Below are positions 34,793-43,751 of a stretch of 64,000 bases of DNA, in pieces. The stretch covers positions 248,001 through 312,000 of the forward strand of contig JAQSDM010000005.1 in assembly GCA_029945945.1 (NCBI GenBank). The letters are read 5' to 3'. The notes under the pieces were generated by a model. The model searched no databases and was not told the DNA's origin. It was given only the letters and a program-made list of their open reading frames with translations. The stretch comes from Algoriphagus sp. GTDB taxonomy: Bacteria > Bacteroidota > Bacteroidia > Cytophagales > Cyclobacteriaceae. A program made the translations under genes and the position numbers. Every line of letters begins with the position of its first letter. Position 1 is the first letter of the stretch.

Positions 34793-37270
34793 ATGAGCCA
34801 ATTCCCAAATTTGATGTTTGAAAATCTGATCGAAGGAGATTATACCGGCGAAGGTGACCTCATCCAGTTAATAACTGACGAAGAAGAGGAAGGGCCCGGA
34901 AAAGAATCCTTTGAGGAAGAGATTCCCATTCTTTCTGTTCGAAATACTGTACTTTTTCCAGGAGTTGTAATCCCTATCACTGTGGGAAGACAGCGTTCCA
35001 TTCGCTTGGTGAAGAAAGCCCAAAAAGGCAATAAACTGATCGGAGTTTGCGCTCAGATCAATCATAACAATGACGATCCTGCCTGGGATGATATCTATCA
35101 AGTAGGAACTCTGGCAAAAATCATCAAGATGATTGTGCTTCCTGACGGAAATACCACGATCATTATCCAGGGAAAAAAGCGTTTCAAAATCAGAGAGCAG
35201 GTTACAGACGACCCGTATTTCATCGCTAAAGTGGATTATCTCGATGAGAATTTTCCGAAAAGCTCCCGAAAAATCAAAGCACTTGAAGAGTCGCTGAAAG
35301 AAGCTGCTACAAGAATTCTTTATCTGAATCCTGAGATTCCCCGCGAGGCTCAGGTGGCTCTGGACAATATCGACAATACCGCTTTCCTGACTCATTTTCT
35401 ATCATCCAACATCAATGCACCTGTCGAGTCCAAGCAGCGATTGCTTGAAATCAACGACGGAGTTGATCGTGCAACGCTTTTGCTCGAGTTTATGATGAAG
35501 GATATCCAGATGCTGGAACTGAAAAGTGAAATCCAAAAGAAGGTTCACACGGACATCGATCAGCAGCAGCGGGATTATTTCCTGCGCCAGCAGATGAAAG
35601 TTCTCCAGACTGAACTGGGTGAAGAGGGACCTGAAAAAGAAGTAGATGATCTGCGAACTCGCGGAGATTTGAAACTTTGGAGCAAGGAAGTTGCCAAGCA
35701 TTTTGATAAAGAGCTGGATAAAATCCTCCGGATCAATCCTTCTGCAGCTGAGTATCCCATCGCGCTCAACTATGCCGAAACGTTGGTTGATTTACCTTGG
35801 AATGAGTATACGCAGGATAACTTTGATCTGAAGCACGCCAAAAAGGTTTTGGATGGTGATCACTTTGGACTTGATAAAGTCAAAGATCGAATCATCGAAT
35901 ATCTCGCTGTTTTGAAATTGAAAAACGATCTGAAAGGTCCGATCCTTTGTCTTTATGGTCCTCCGGGTGTTGGGAAAACTTCCCTCGGAAAGTCAGTAGC
36001 AAAAGCATTGGGCAGAAAATACATCCGAATGTCTTTGGGAGGATTGCATGATGAAGCGGAAATCCGCGGTCATCGCAAGACTTATGTGGGTGCTATGCCC
36101 GGCAAGATCATTCAGAATATGAAAAAGGTTAAAATCTCTAACCCGGTTTTTGTACTGGATGAGATCGACAAGCTTTCTTCAGATTTCAGAGGAGATCCAT
36201 CGTCTGCATTTTTGGAAGTTTTGGATCCAGAGCAAAACAGCACCTTCATGGACAACTATCTCGAGGTGGAATATGACCTGAGCAAAGTTCTTTTCATCGC
36301 CACAGCCAACTCCCTCGATACCATCCAGCCTGCCCTGAGAGACAGAATGGAAATCATCGAAGTGACCGGCTATACCCAAGAGGAAAAAGTAGAAATCGCC
36401 AAGCGCCATTTGGTGCCAAAGCAGCGGAAAGAGCATGGACTAAAAGCGAATCAAATAACTTTTGAGAAAGCCGCTTTGGTCAAAATTATAGAAGATTATA
36501 CCCGCGAATCCGGTGTCCGAAGCTTGGAAAGAGTCATCGGGAAAGTAGTCCGAAACATCGCCAAATCTATCGCGATGGAGGAAGAATATGATCCGAAAAT
36601 CACCCCGGAAACTGTAAGAAAGGTTTTGGGCTCGGAGATTTTTGACAAGGAAATCTATGAGGACAACAGCATTGCAGGTGTTGTCACAGGACTGGCCTGG
36701 ACCAGTGTTGGCGGGGAAATTCTCTTCATCGAATCAAGTCTGAGCCGTGGAAAAGGGAAGTTGACGCTTTCCGGCCAACTTGGAGATGTGATGAAAGAGT
36801 CAGCAATGACAGCTTTGTCGTATCTGAAATCCAGAGCTGAAAGTTTGGGAATCGACCATCGGGTTTTTGACCAATATGATCTTCATATCCACGTTCCTGC
36901 CGGAGCGGTCCCAAAAGACGGTCCTTCAGCTGGTATCACGATGCTCACTGCGATGGCTTCTGTTTACACCCAGCGAAAAATCAAAGCTAAAGTGGCGATG
37001 ACAGGTGAGATCAGCTTGATCGGAAAGGTAATGCCGGTCGGCGGAATCAAAGAGAAGATTCTGGCAGCCAAACGTGCCGGAATCAAGGAAATCATTCTAT
37101 GCAAAAAGAATAAGCGTGACATCGAGGAAATCGATCAGCGATATGTGAAAGGAATTGATTTCCATTTCGTTGACCGTGTAGACGAAGTGTTGGATATCGC
37201 TTTGATGAAGAATAAAGTGGATCGTCCGTTGATTTTTAACTTCGATTCTGAGAAAAAGAAGGGGGAGTAA
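34793..37270 (+). CDS. lon: ATP-dependent protease Lon
   Basis: An 825-residue cytoplasmic quality-control protease. The LON substrate-binding domain begins at about 44 (IPILSVRNTVLFPGVVIPI). The AAA+ domain has Walker A GPPGVGKT at 389-396 and Walker B VFVLDEID near 452-459. The C-terminal protease domain has S712 in KDGPSAG and the catalytic lysine in GGIKEK (751-755). An acidic N-terminal extension (DEEEEGPGKESFEEE) precedes the LON domain. Single gene, between the dxr-rseP and hslU units. Confidence 0.97.
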   Translation: MSQFPNLMFENLIEGDYTGEGDLIQLITDEEEEGPGKESFEEEIPILSVRNTVLFPGVVIPITVGRQRSIRLVKKAQKGNKLIGVCAQINHNNDDPAWDDIYQVGTLAKIIKMIVLPDGNTTIIIQGKKRFKIREQVTDDPYFIAKVDYLDENFPKSSRKIKALEESLKEAATRILYLNPEIPREAQVALDNIDNTAFLTHFLSSNINAPVESKQRLLEINDGVDRATLLLEFMMKDIQMLELKSEIQKKVHTDIDQQQRDYFLRQQMKVLQTELGEEGPEKEVDDLRTRGDLKLWSKEVAKHFDKELDKILRINPSAAEYPIALNYAETLVDLPWNEYTQDNFDLKHAKKVLDGDHFGLDKVKDRIIEYLAVLKLKNDLKGPILCLYGPPGVGKTSLGKSVAKALGRKYIRMSLGGLHDEAEIRGHRKTYVGAMPGKIIQNMKKVKISNPVFVLDEIDKLSSDFRGDPSSAFLEVLDPEQNSTFMDNYLEVEYDLSKVLFIATANSLDTIQPALRDRMEIIEVTGYTQEEKVEIAKRHLVPKQRKEHGLKANQITFEKAALVKIIEDYTRESGVRSLERVIGKVVRNIAKSIAMEEEYDPKITPETVRKVLGSEIFDKEIYEDNSIAGVVTGLAWTSVGGEILFIESSLSRGKGKLTLSGQLGDVMKESAMTALSYLKSRAESLGIDHRVFDQYDLHIHVPAGAVPKDGPSAGITMLTAMASVYTQRKIKAKVAMTGEISLIGKVMPVGGIKEKILAAKRAGIKEIILCKKNKRDIEEIDQRYVKGIDFHFVDRVDEVLDIALMKNKVDRPLIFNFDSEKKKGE

Positions 37271-37425
37271 AAAGCAGCAGTCGATGATAGATTCAGTTTT
37301 TTGTTGTGGAAAAACTTTCCACTAGAAAGGCTGTTATTTTCTCGTTTTGTTGTTCCTCAACCCAACCAACTATTCCCGGCTAACCACCGGATTTAACTAA
37401 CAGAAGATCATTTAACTAACCTATA

Positions 37426-38823
37426 ATGGATCAAATTCTTGCATTGACTCCTCGCCAAATCGTCGCTGAGTTGGATAAATACATCATCGGGCAAAACGAT
37501 GCGAAGAGAAATGTGGCCATTGCCCTCAGAAACCGAATTCGCCGATTGATGGTGAAGACGGATATTCAGAAGGATATAGTGCCAAACAACATTTTAATGA
37601 TCGGTTCGACCGGAGTGGGAAAAACCGAGATTGCCCGAAGACTTGCAAAAGTAGCACAGGCGCCATTTACCAAAGTTGAAGCCTCCAAATTCACGGAAGT
37701 AGGCTACGTGGGTCGCGACGTAGAAAGCATGGTTCGTGATCTCATGGAGCAATCCGTCAGCTTGGTGCGCGAAATGAAAAATGAGACTGTCAAAGCCAAG
37801 GCAACAGAATCTGTGGAGGAAATTATCCTGGATATTTTGATTCCACCGGTTAAAAGTGCCGGGTTTACGCGGAGCATTTCTGTGAATACGGAGGCAGATT
37901 CCGAGCCGGGAAACGATTCTGAATTGAATGAAAGAACGCGGGAGCGATTCAGGGATAAACTTCGGAACGGAGAATTGGATGACCGGAAAATTGAAATCAA
38001 TGTCAAGGCATCTTCCCCGATGGGTATCGGGATGATCGGAAACGGAATGATGGATGATGCCAGCATGGCCGGACTTCAGGATATGATCTCTGGCATGATG
38101 CCGAAGAAGGTGAAAAAGAGGAAATTGAGTATCTCAGAAGCCAGAAAGGTTTTGCTGGAAGATGAGATGTCTAAGTTGATTGACTTTGATGAAGTAAAAG
38201 AAGAAGCGATCAAACTTGCTGAAAATAACGGAATCATTTTCATCGATGAGATTGATAAAATAGCTTCCAAGTCCGGGAAGGGCGGAGGCGGTCCGGATGT
38301 CAGCCGTGAGGGTGTTCAGCGGGATTTACTTCCAATCGTGGAAGGATCTGCTGTGAATACCAAGTATGGAGTGGTTAATACAGATCATATTTTGTTCATC
38401 GCTGCAGGAGCTTTTCACGTGGCAAAGCCATCTGATTTGATTCCGGAACTCCAGGGAAGATTTCCAATTAGAGTTGAACTGCAAAGTTTGACCCAGGAGG
38501 ATTTTTCAAGAATTTTGAGGGAGCCTAAAAATGCATTGACGAAACAATATCAGGCACTTTTCGAAGCAGAAGAGGTGTATTTAGATTTCACTGATGATGC
38601 GATTGAAGAGATTGCAAGGCTGGCTTTTCTGATCAATCAGGAAGTTGAAAATATCGGAGCTCGTCGTCTTCATACGGTTATGAGTCATTTATTGAACGAT
38701 TACCTATTTGAGGTTCCGGACGTGATCCAGGCAAACTCAAAAATCATGGTGACAAAACAGATGGTTGAGGACAGACTCAGCACCCTGGTGAAGAACCGGG
38801 ATTTGTCTCAATACATTTTGTGA
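37426..38823 (+). CDS. hslU: ATPase subunit of the HslUV (ClpYQ) protease
   Basis: A 465-residue AAA+ unfoldase. It starts with LTPRQIVAELDKYIIGQ, with Walker A GSTGVGKT at 60-67 and the family GYVGRDVESMVRDL. An intermediate domain has a Met/Gly-rich stretch (GIGMIGNGMMDDASM, about 205-220), followed by Walker B IIFIDEIDKIA near 270. The C-terminus ends LSQYIL, the HslV-docking tail. Its peptidase partner gene hslV is not next to it, unlike the usual hslV-hslU order. A strong terminator follows within 10 bases. Confidence 0.96.
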   Translation: MDQILALTPRQIVAELDKYIIGQNDAKRNVAIALRNRIRRLMVKTDIQKDIVPNNILMIGSTGVGKTEIARRLAKVAQAPFTKVEASKFTEVGYVGRDVESMVRDLMEQSVSLVREMKNETVKAKATESVEEIILDILIPPVKSAGFTRSISVNTEADSEPGNDSELNERTRERFRDKLRNGELDDRKIEINVKASSPMGIGMIGNGMMDDASMAGLQDMISGMMPKKVKKRKLSISEARKVLLEDEMSKLIDFDEVKEEAIKLAENNGIIFIDEIDKIASKSGKGGGGPDVSREGVQRDLLPIVEGSAVNTKYGVVNTDHILFIAAGAFHVAKPSDLIPELQGRFPIRVELQSLTQEDFSRILREPKNALTKQYQALFEAEEVYLDFTDDAIEEIARLAFLINQEVENIGARRLHTVMSHLLNDYLFEVPDVIQANSKIMVTKQMVEDRLSTLVKNRDLSQYIL

Positions 38824-38859
38824 AAAAAAAAAGGGCATCATTTTGGTGCCTTTTTTTTT
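38822..38859 (+). terminator. hslU terminator abutting the next start codon
   Basis: An A10 run, GGGCA, loop TCATTTTGG, TGCC and nine T residues. The T-tract ends at the base before the ATG of the short-chain dehydrogenase gene at 38860, so the terminator's 3' end is that gene's entire leader from hslU readthrough. Confidence 0.88.
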
Positions 38860-39594
38860 ATGCAGAAATCACTCCTGATCCTCACCGGTCACACCCAGGG
38901 AATTGGCAAAGCAATTCTTGACCATTACCTCAAAAAAGAGGGCATCCAAATACTCGCAATCTCCAGAACTGAGTTGGATATCGAATCCCAAAATCTGACC
39001 CAAATCAGCCTTGATTTAGGTGATTTAACGGTTTTAGAAAGTCAACTCGCAGGACTTTTTCCGCAGGATAGCTTCGAAAAGTTCATCCTTATCAACAATG
39101 CCGGCTGGATAGGTGAGATAAAACCAATCGGGGAGTTAGGTCCGGCGGAATTGAGAAAACAGATCAATGTTAATCTGCTGGCACCGATGTATTTGACAAA
39201 TGCGTTCATCAAAGCCTATAAAACCACCGCTGCCCAAAAAATTATTTGCAATATAAGTTCGGGAGCAGCGAGCAAGCCAATTGCAGGTTGGGGAGGATAT
39301 TGTAGCACGAAGGCTGCCTTGGCGATGTTCACTCTTGTAGCTGCAAAAGAAAATAAAAGCCAGGAATTTAAATTTTACAGCCTGGCTCCCGGAGTTGTGG
39401 ATACCCAAATGCAAGCAGAAATCAGAAATGTAACCGAAGCTGATTTTCCGGATCTTGAGAAATTCAAAAAATATCAGGAAGAAGGCCTGCTTTCTTCTCC
39501 TGAATTGGTAGCTAGGAAAACCGCTTATGTGCTGGAAAATCCTAACCTGTTTGCTGAAGTAATTCAGGATGTGAGAAACGTTGAGTTGGTTTAA
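38860..39594 (+). CDS. Short-chain dehydrogenase/reductase (SDR)
   Basis: A 244-residue NAD(P)-dependent oxidoreductase. The cofactor motif TGHTQGIG is at 9-16 (a variant of TGxxxGxG), followed by NNAGW near 88, the catalytic serine region NISSGAA and Y-x-x-x-K (YCSTK) near 147. Overall similarity to sepiapterin reductase-like SDRs is possible, but the substrate is unknown. The ATG directly follows the hslU terminator's T-run, with no Shine-Dalgarno sequence. The 3' end overlaps the convergent phosphatase gene by 4 bases. Confidence 0.88.
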   Translation: MQKSLLILTGHTQGIGKAILDHYLKKEGIQILAISRTELDIESQNLTQISLDLGDLTVLESQLAGLFPQDSFEKFILINNAGWIGEIKPIGELGPAELRKQINVNLLAPMYLTNAFIKAYKTTAAQKIICNISSGAASKPIAGWGGYCSTKAALAMFTLVAAKENKSQEFKFYSLAPGVVDTQMQAEIRNVTEADFPDLEKFKKYQEEGLLSSPELVARKTAYVLENPNLFAEVIQDVRNVELV

Positions 39595-40082
39595 TTTTCC
39601 TTCTTTGGGTAATCAATAAACCAGAATTGAACAGTTTTTCGGTTCAATTCAGACCAGCTTTTTGCATCCAGTTTAAATCCGATATGGCCGGAAGTGGGAA
39701 GATTGTCCAGGTCAATTCCCAGTTCATTGATCAGTTCATTCATCCCAGGATTATGACCGATCACGAAAAGAGTGTCATGAGAATCCTTTTGCATATGGAT
39801 GCATTTCAAAATCATGCCTGGGGATGCGTGGAAGAGATTTTCTTCAACTTCAATTTTTTCTTCAGGGAAGTTTAACTCCTGAGCCGTAATTTTTGCTGTC
39901 TCAAGTGCGCGCAGTGCGGAAGAAGAGAGGATTCTATCCGGTTGAATTCCTCGTTTCTTAAGCTTTTTAGCCATTTTTGGAGCATCACGAAGACCCCTTT
40001 CTGCAAGTGGGCGATCATGATCATTTTGCCAGGGTTTGTCCCAGGAGGATTTGGCATGACGGATAAGGATTAATTTCTTCAT
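39591..40082 (-). CDS. SixA-like histidine phosphatase
   Basis: A 163-residue member of the histidine phosphatase superfamily. It has the phospho-accepting RHAKS motif at residues 8-12 (LILIRHAKSSWDKP), an LSSSALRALETA arginine loop and the second histidine in FVIGHNPGMNEL. SixA relatives remove phosphate from phosphohistidine, but small-molecule substrates are equally possible. Single gene, convergent with the SDR gene. Confidence 0.9.
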   Translation of the reverse strand: MKKLILIRHAKSSWDKPWQNDHDRPLAERGLRDAPKMAKKLKKRGIQPDRILSSSALRALETAKITAQELNFPEEKIEVEENLFHASPGMILKCIHMQKDSHDTLFVIGHNPGMNELINELGIDLDNLPTSGHIGFKLDAKSWSELNRKTVQFWFIDYPKKEN

Positions 40083-40169
40083 TACCCCAAATTAGGAATG
40101 ATTATTTTGTTTTTTTTGATCTAATCTTTACTTTTATCGCAGTTCAAATACATTTTCCCACAATTCATT

Positions 40170-40361
40170 ATGTTTACCGGTACAGTTAAATTTTACAATG
40201 AGGCTAAGGGTTTCGGATTTATCGTAGATGACGATACCCAAAGCGAAATTTTCGTTCACGCCACGGGGTTAATCGACAAGGTTGCCCAAAATGACAAAGT
40301 TTCTTATGACATCAAGGATGGAAAAAAGGGACCAAATGCAGTCAACGTCAAAAGAGCGTAA
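40170..40361 (+). CDS. Cold-shock domain protein (CspA family)
   Basis: A 63-residue single-stranded nucleic-acid-binding beta-barrel. GTVKFYNEAKGFGFI contains RNP1 (KGFGFI) and IFVHAT is RNP2. It likely acts as an RNA chaperone. The 87-base leader after the divergent phosphatase gene is AT-rich, as in cold-induced csp leaders. It ends at a terminator that overlaps the 3' end of the convergent channel gene. Confidence 0.95.
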   Translation: MFTGTVKFYNEAKGFGFIVDDDTQSEIFVHATGLIDKVAQNDKVSYDIKDGKKGPNAVNVKRA

Positions 40362-40392
40362 TCAGCAATTTTGAAGTTCTTGTTAAAAAGAC

Positions 40393-40421
40393 CCCTGGAA
40401 TTAAGTTTCAGGGGATTTTTT
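40393..40421. terminator. Bidirectional terminator between csp and mscS-like genes
   Basis: CCCCTG (40393-40398) pairs with CAGGGG (40410-40415) around GAATTAAGTTT, flanked by A-run and T-run. The right half lies within the last codons of the convergent gene. Confidence 0.82.
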
Positions 40422-42914
40422 GTTTTCGGTCTCTACTGATTCTGTTACCGGGAAGATTTTTTCCAGACTTTCTCTGATGTCTTCCGGCAGGCCTTTTAAA
40501 TACAAATCTCTTTTTGGGAATGGAATTTCGATCCCGTTTTTCTGGAAGGCTTCATAGATTGCAGACATGATCTCAGCTCGCATATCGAGCCATATATCAA
40601 TCGTTTCGACCCAAAACAATACTCTGAATTCTACTGAGCTGTCTCCGAAATTCTCCATAAGAACTCTCGGAAGTGGAATTTTCAACACTTTTTCCCGAGC
40701 TAAAACACCATCAATAACGGATTTTACTTTTTGCATATCAGAGCCATAGCTTACGCCGACCTTGATTTCAATCCGTCGCCGATTATCCGAAAGGGTCCAG
40801 TTGACAAGTTGTTGAGACAAGAGATCACCGTTTGGTACCACGATCTCAGAACCATCATAAGCCTGGATTTTGCTGGCGCGAATTCCTACTTCTTTGACTG
40901 TCCCGCTCATGTTGCCCACTTCAATTTCGTCGCCGATTTGGATGGGTCTTTCGAATGCTAAAATGATCCCTGAAACCAGGTTGTTGATGATCGTCTGCAG
41001 ACCAAAACCAATACCTACAGAAAGTGCTCCAAGAACGATAGTAATATTATTCAAGGGAATGCTTGCAGCTGCTGCTGCAATGAAAAATCCCACTGTAATA
41101 ATTGCCAAACGGATAAGCAAAACAGAACTGCCAAGCTTCTTATTCCTGCCTTCGGCTTTTTTCTGGTCTTTGACTGAGGCGAAATAAGCGATCGTATTGG
41201 CTAACAGTAAACTTGCGTAAATCAGTAATCCGAACAGGATAATACTTCCATACGTGAAGGAATTATCACCAATAAATCTTTCTTTTTCTAAAAACAGCCT
41301 TAAGTAGTCTACTACAGCATCTTTGAGGGAAGCATTTTGAAGAAAGCTAAAAGTCCAAAGCAAAACTGCCGCAAAAAGGAATATTCCCTTGAGGCGTTTC
41401 TGAATACCTTGAAAATCAAAATAGGAGGTAAATGTGTCGGTTTCTTTTTTGCTATACTCGATTAATAGATAGATTCCTTCCATAATCACATTCACGAAAA
41501 AATATAAGCTTATCGCCTGCATGAATCCTGTCACTCCTGCTACACTGACGATTTTGGCCAAACTGAAGCGCCCAAAAATATTGGCCAGGAATCCAAAACT
41601 CAGTAATACAAACATGAACAAAGAGATCTTAGTGAGGAAAGTTTCTTCCTTTTTATCTTCTGTCTTAAACTTCCTGCTGCTAATTCCTGAAACATACAAT
41701 GGAAACAAGCTGCCTAAAAGAAGGTAAATTCTCTCCTGATAAACGATCTCTCTGAACAGATTACTAATGGAAAAAAACAGAAAAAATAGAATCATGATGA
41801 CCCACTTCAGAAAGTCATTTTTTTCATATTGTTCATAGATGAGCACAGTGGTAAAAGCTACCTGCAGAATGATCAAAAATGTAATGAACACAAGCGAAGG
41901 CCTTTCGAATAAAAATACCAGAAGCGGCAAGAGGGAAGTCATCGTTGCCGAAAGCGGGTATTTTTTATAAAACCGAACCCGCTCTAAAATCAACTTTCCA
42001 AAATCCTTTTGAGATTCTATCTTTTTGATCACAGTTTTCATCAAAAAATAAACAAAACCGATCAGGAATAAACTGAGACCTAGGCTTGCCTTGTTATCTG
42101 CGAGGTAAGTTTTCAGGAAACCAAAGTTGAGATCGATGGACTCTTTTGAGATTTCAAGAATTGTCCTTGGTGAAGGAATTGAGTTGGTTTCCCATAGGTA
42201 ATTTATTTCTTTAGTCAGTAAGGAGCGCTCCAGTTCTTTTTTATTTATTTCTATAAACTGATCAAGCGTCATGAGATTGATACTGACTTTGCTTACTTCA
42301 GATTGGAATCTTGCCGTGATCAGTTGCTGACTGTACAGTGCGCTGTCCAGCATAATTATATCCCCTTTGAGCTTCAAAATAGCCTCCGAATAAGCGGGGA
42401 TGATCGAGGAATCTTTTAAGTTGTAGGTTAATAATTTGTCGTTTTTGATCGTTTTGAGAAGACTGTCGAGGTGGGTGAGCTCAGACATTCTTTTGTCTAT
42501 CGTCTTTTCAAAATCTTGGTTTTGCCTTCCTATGTTATTTGTGACCCAGTTTAGCCCATTGATGTAGCGTAGATTAAAGTTTTTGCCGGGAGTCTGTATG
42601 CTTTGGGTGATTCGTTCGATGGTGTTATTAAATGCAATAATCTCCTGTGAATATTCGAGTGTATCGAGCGGCTTAAAAAGGTCCAGTTTGATTTGATTCG
42701 CAAGCACCGAATACAATTTGCCTTTGGTGATCAAATCCTCCAGAGTCGGTTTTTGCGGACCAGCGAGATTAGCTTCCACGAGCGAATCGAAAGTTGCATC
42801 CTCGACAAAAAGCCCTTCTACAATGCTTGATTGGGAAGGTATTGTGTCTTGTCCTTTTACTGCAATGGCCAAAAACGTGGAAAGGAAAATGAAAAATAGA
42901 CTTTTGAATTTCAT
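40401..42914 (-). CDS. Large MscS-family mechanosensitive channel with periplasmic domain
   Basis: An 837-residue MscK-like channel. A signal peptide (to about AVKGQ) is followed by a ~250-residue helical periplasmic domain and about ten transmembrane segments. The conserved MscS module is at roughly 610-790, with the pore helix region ALSVGIGFGLQTIINN and the beta domain FERPIQIGDEIEV and VPNGDLLSQQLVNWT. It would open under membrane tension and release solutes on osmotic downshock. The extra length compared with MscS (~290) is in the periplasmic and additional membrane segments. Single gene. Confidence 0.92.
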   Translation of the reverse strand: MKFKSLFFIFLSTFLAIAVKGQDTIPSQSSIVEGLFVEDATFDSLVEANLAGPQKPTLEDLITKGKLYSVLANQIKLDLFKPLDTLEYSQEIIAFNNTIERITQSIQTPGKNFNLRYINGLNWVTNNIGRQNQDFEKTIDKRMSELTHLDSLLKTIKNDKLLTYNLKDSSIIPAYSEAILKLKGDIIMLDSALYSQQLITARFQSEVSKVSINLMTLDQFIEINKKELERSLLTKEINYLWETNSIPSPRTILEISKESIDLNFGFLKTYLADNKASLGLSLFLIGFVYFLMKTVIKKIESQKDFGKLILERVRFYKKYPLSATMTSLLPLLVFLFERPSLVFITFLIILQVAFTTVLIYEQYEKNDFLKWVIMILFFLFFSISNLFREIVYQERIYLLLGSLFPLYVSGISSRKFKTEDKKEETFLTKISLFMFVLLSFGFLANIFGRFSLAKIVSVAGVTGFMQAISLYFFVNVIMEGIYLLIEYSKKETDTFTSYFDFQGIQKRLKGIFLFAAVLLWTFSFLQNASLKDAVVDYLRLFLEKERFIGDNSFTYGSIILFGLLIYASLLLANTIAYFASVKDQKKAEGRNKKLGSSVLLIRLAIITVGFFIAAAAASIPLNNITIVLGALSVGIGFGLQTIINNLVSGIILAFERPIQIGDEIEVGNMSGTVKEVGIRASKIQAYDGSEIVVPNGDLLSQQLVNWTLSDNRRRIEIKVGVSYGSDMQKVKSVIDGVLAREKVLKIPLPRVLMENFGDSSVEFRVLFWVETIDIWLDMRAEIMSAIYEAFQKNGIEIPFPKRDLYLKGLPEDIRESLEKIFPVTESVETENKKSPET

Positions 42915-43158
42915 ACTGTTTAGAAGTATTACCCGGGTAAAATTACACTATAAATTCTCATTTGCATTTCAAGCGAACGAATGGTGATATGGGCAATTTA
43001 GTCATCAATAATTCAAACATTTCCCCCTTAATTCTGTCAATTTGACTCGATCATTTATAATATTTTGGTATTAAACAGTCAAAGTGGCTTGAATATTTGG
43101 CTGGTATAGATTTTTCTCAAGTGAAAAAGTAATCGAAAAACACTAAACCACACACAAA

Positions 43159-43587
43159 ATGAGACTTGTAAAGTACAACCAACTTGATCCTCAGGTTCCG
43201 GCTTCATTCAGCGGAATGCTCGACAGATTCTTTAATGATTCATTTGGAGCTGCGTTGAAACAATTCAATCCGGCAGTAGACATCGCCGAAGATGAGAAAT
43301 CCTATGAAATCCATGTTGCGGTTCCCGGCGTGAAAAAGCAGGATTTCAAAATTGATCTCATCGATGGCAAATTGACCATCTCGGGTGAGCGAAAAATGGA
43401 AGAAAAGAAAGATGGAAAAAACTTCCATAGCATCGAAACTCAGTATGGATCTTTCAGCAGATCGTTCTTCATTCCGGAAGAAGTGAAGGTGGATAAAGTG
43501 GAGGCAACCTATGAGGATGGCTTGCTGAAACTGACCCTTCCAAAGAAGGAAAAGAAAATTTCTAAGGCCTCCATTGAAGTAAAATAA
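43159..43587 (+). CDS. Small heat-shock protein, Hsp20 family (copy 2)
   Basis: A 142-residue holdase. Its alpha-crystallin domain runs from about 38 to 130 (VDIAEDEKSYEIHVAVPGVKKQDF; GKLTISGERK; ATYEDGLLKLTLPK). It is shorter than the paralogue at 15977 and differs in the N-terminal arm. It is followed by a terminator and then, on the same strand, by the second HtrA protease gene, making a local chaperone-protease pair. Confidence 0.93.
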   Translation: MRLVKYNQLDPQVPASFSGMLDRFFNDSFGAALKQFNPAVDIAEDEKSYEIHVAVPGVKKQDFKIDLIDGKLTISGERKMEEKKDGKNFHSIETQYGSFSRSFFIPEEVKVDKVEATYEDGLLKLTLPKKEKKISKASIEVK

Positions 43588-43591
43588 TCAG

Positions 43592-43616
43592 GAGTGGGGA
43601 AACCCACTCTCTTTAT
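43592..43616 (+). terminator. Terminator of the second hsp20 gene
   Basis: GAGTGGG (43592-43598), loop GAAA, CCCACTC (43603-43609), followed by TCTTTATTTT. Confidence 0.82.
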
Positions 43617-43751
43617 TTTGGTTACATATCCAATAAGTGGAAAAAGCGGTTAATTCTTGTTAATTTGGAGGAATTGGCGAGCAAAAATGCTTTTCTTTTG
43701 AAGCCTTTTTCTACAAAATTGGTTGAAGATTTAAATAACTTAAGATACGAT

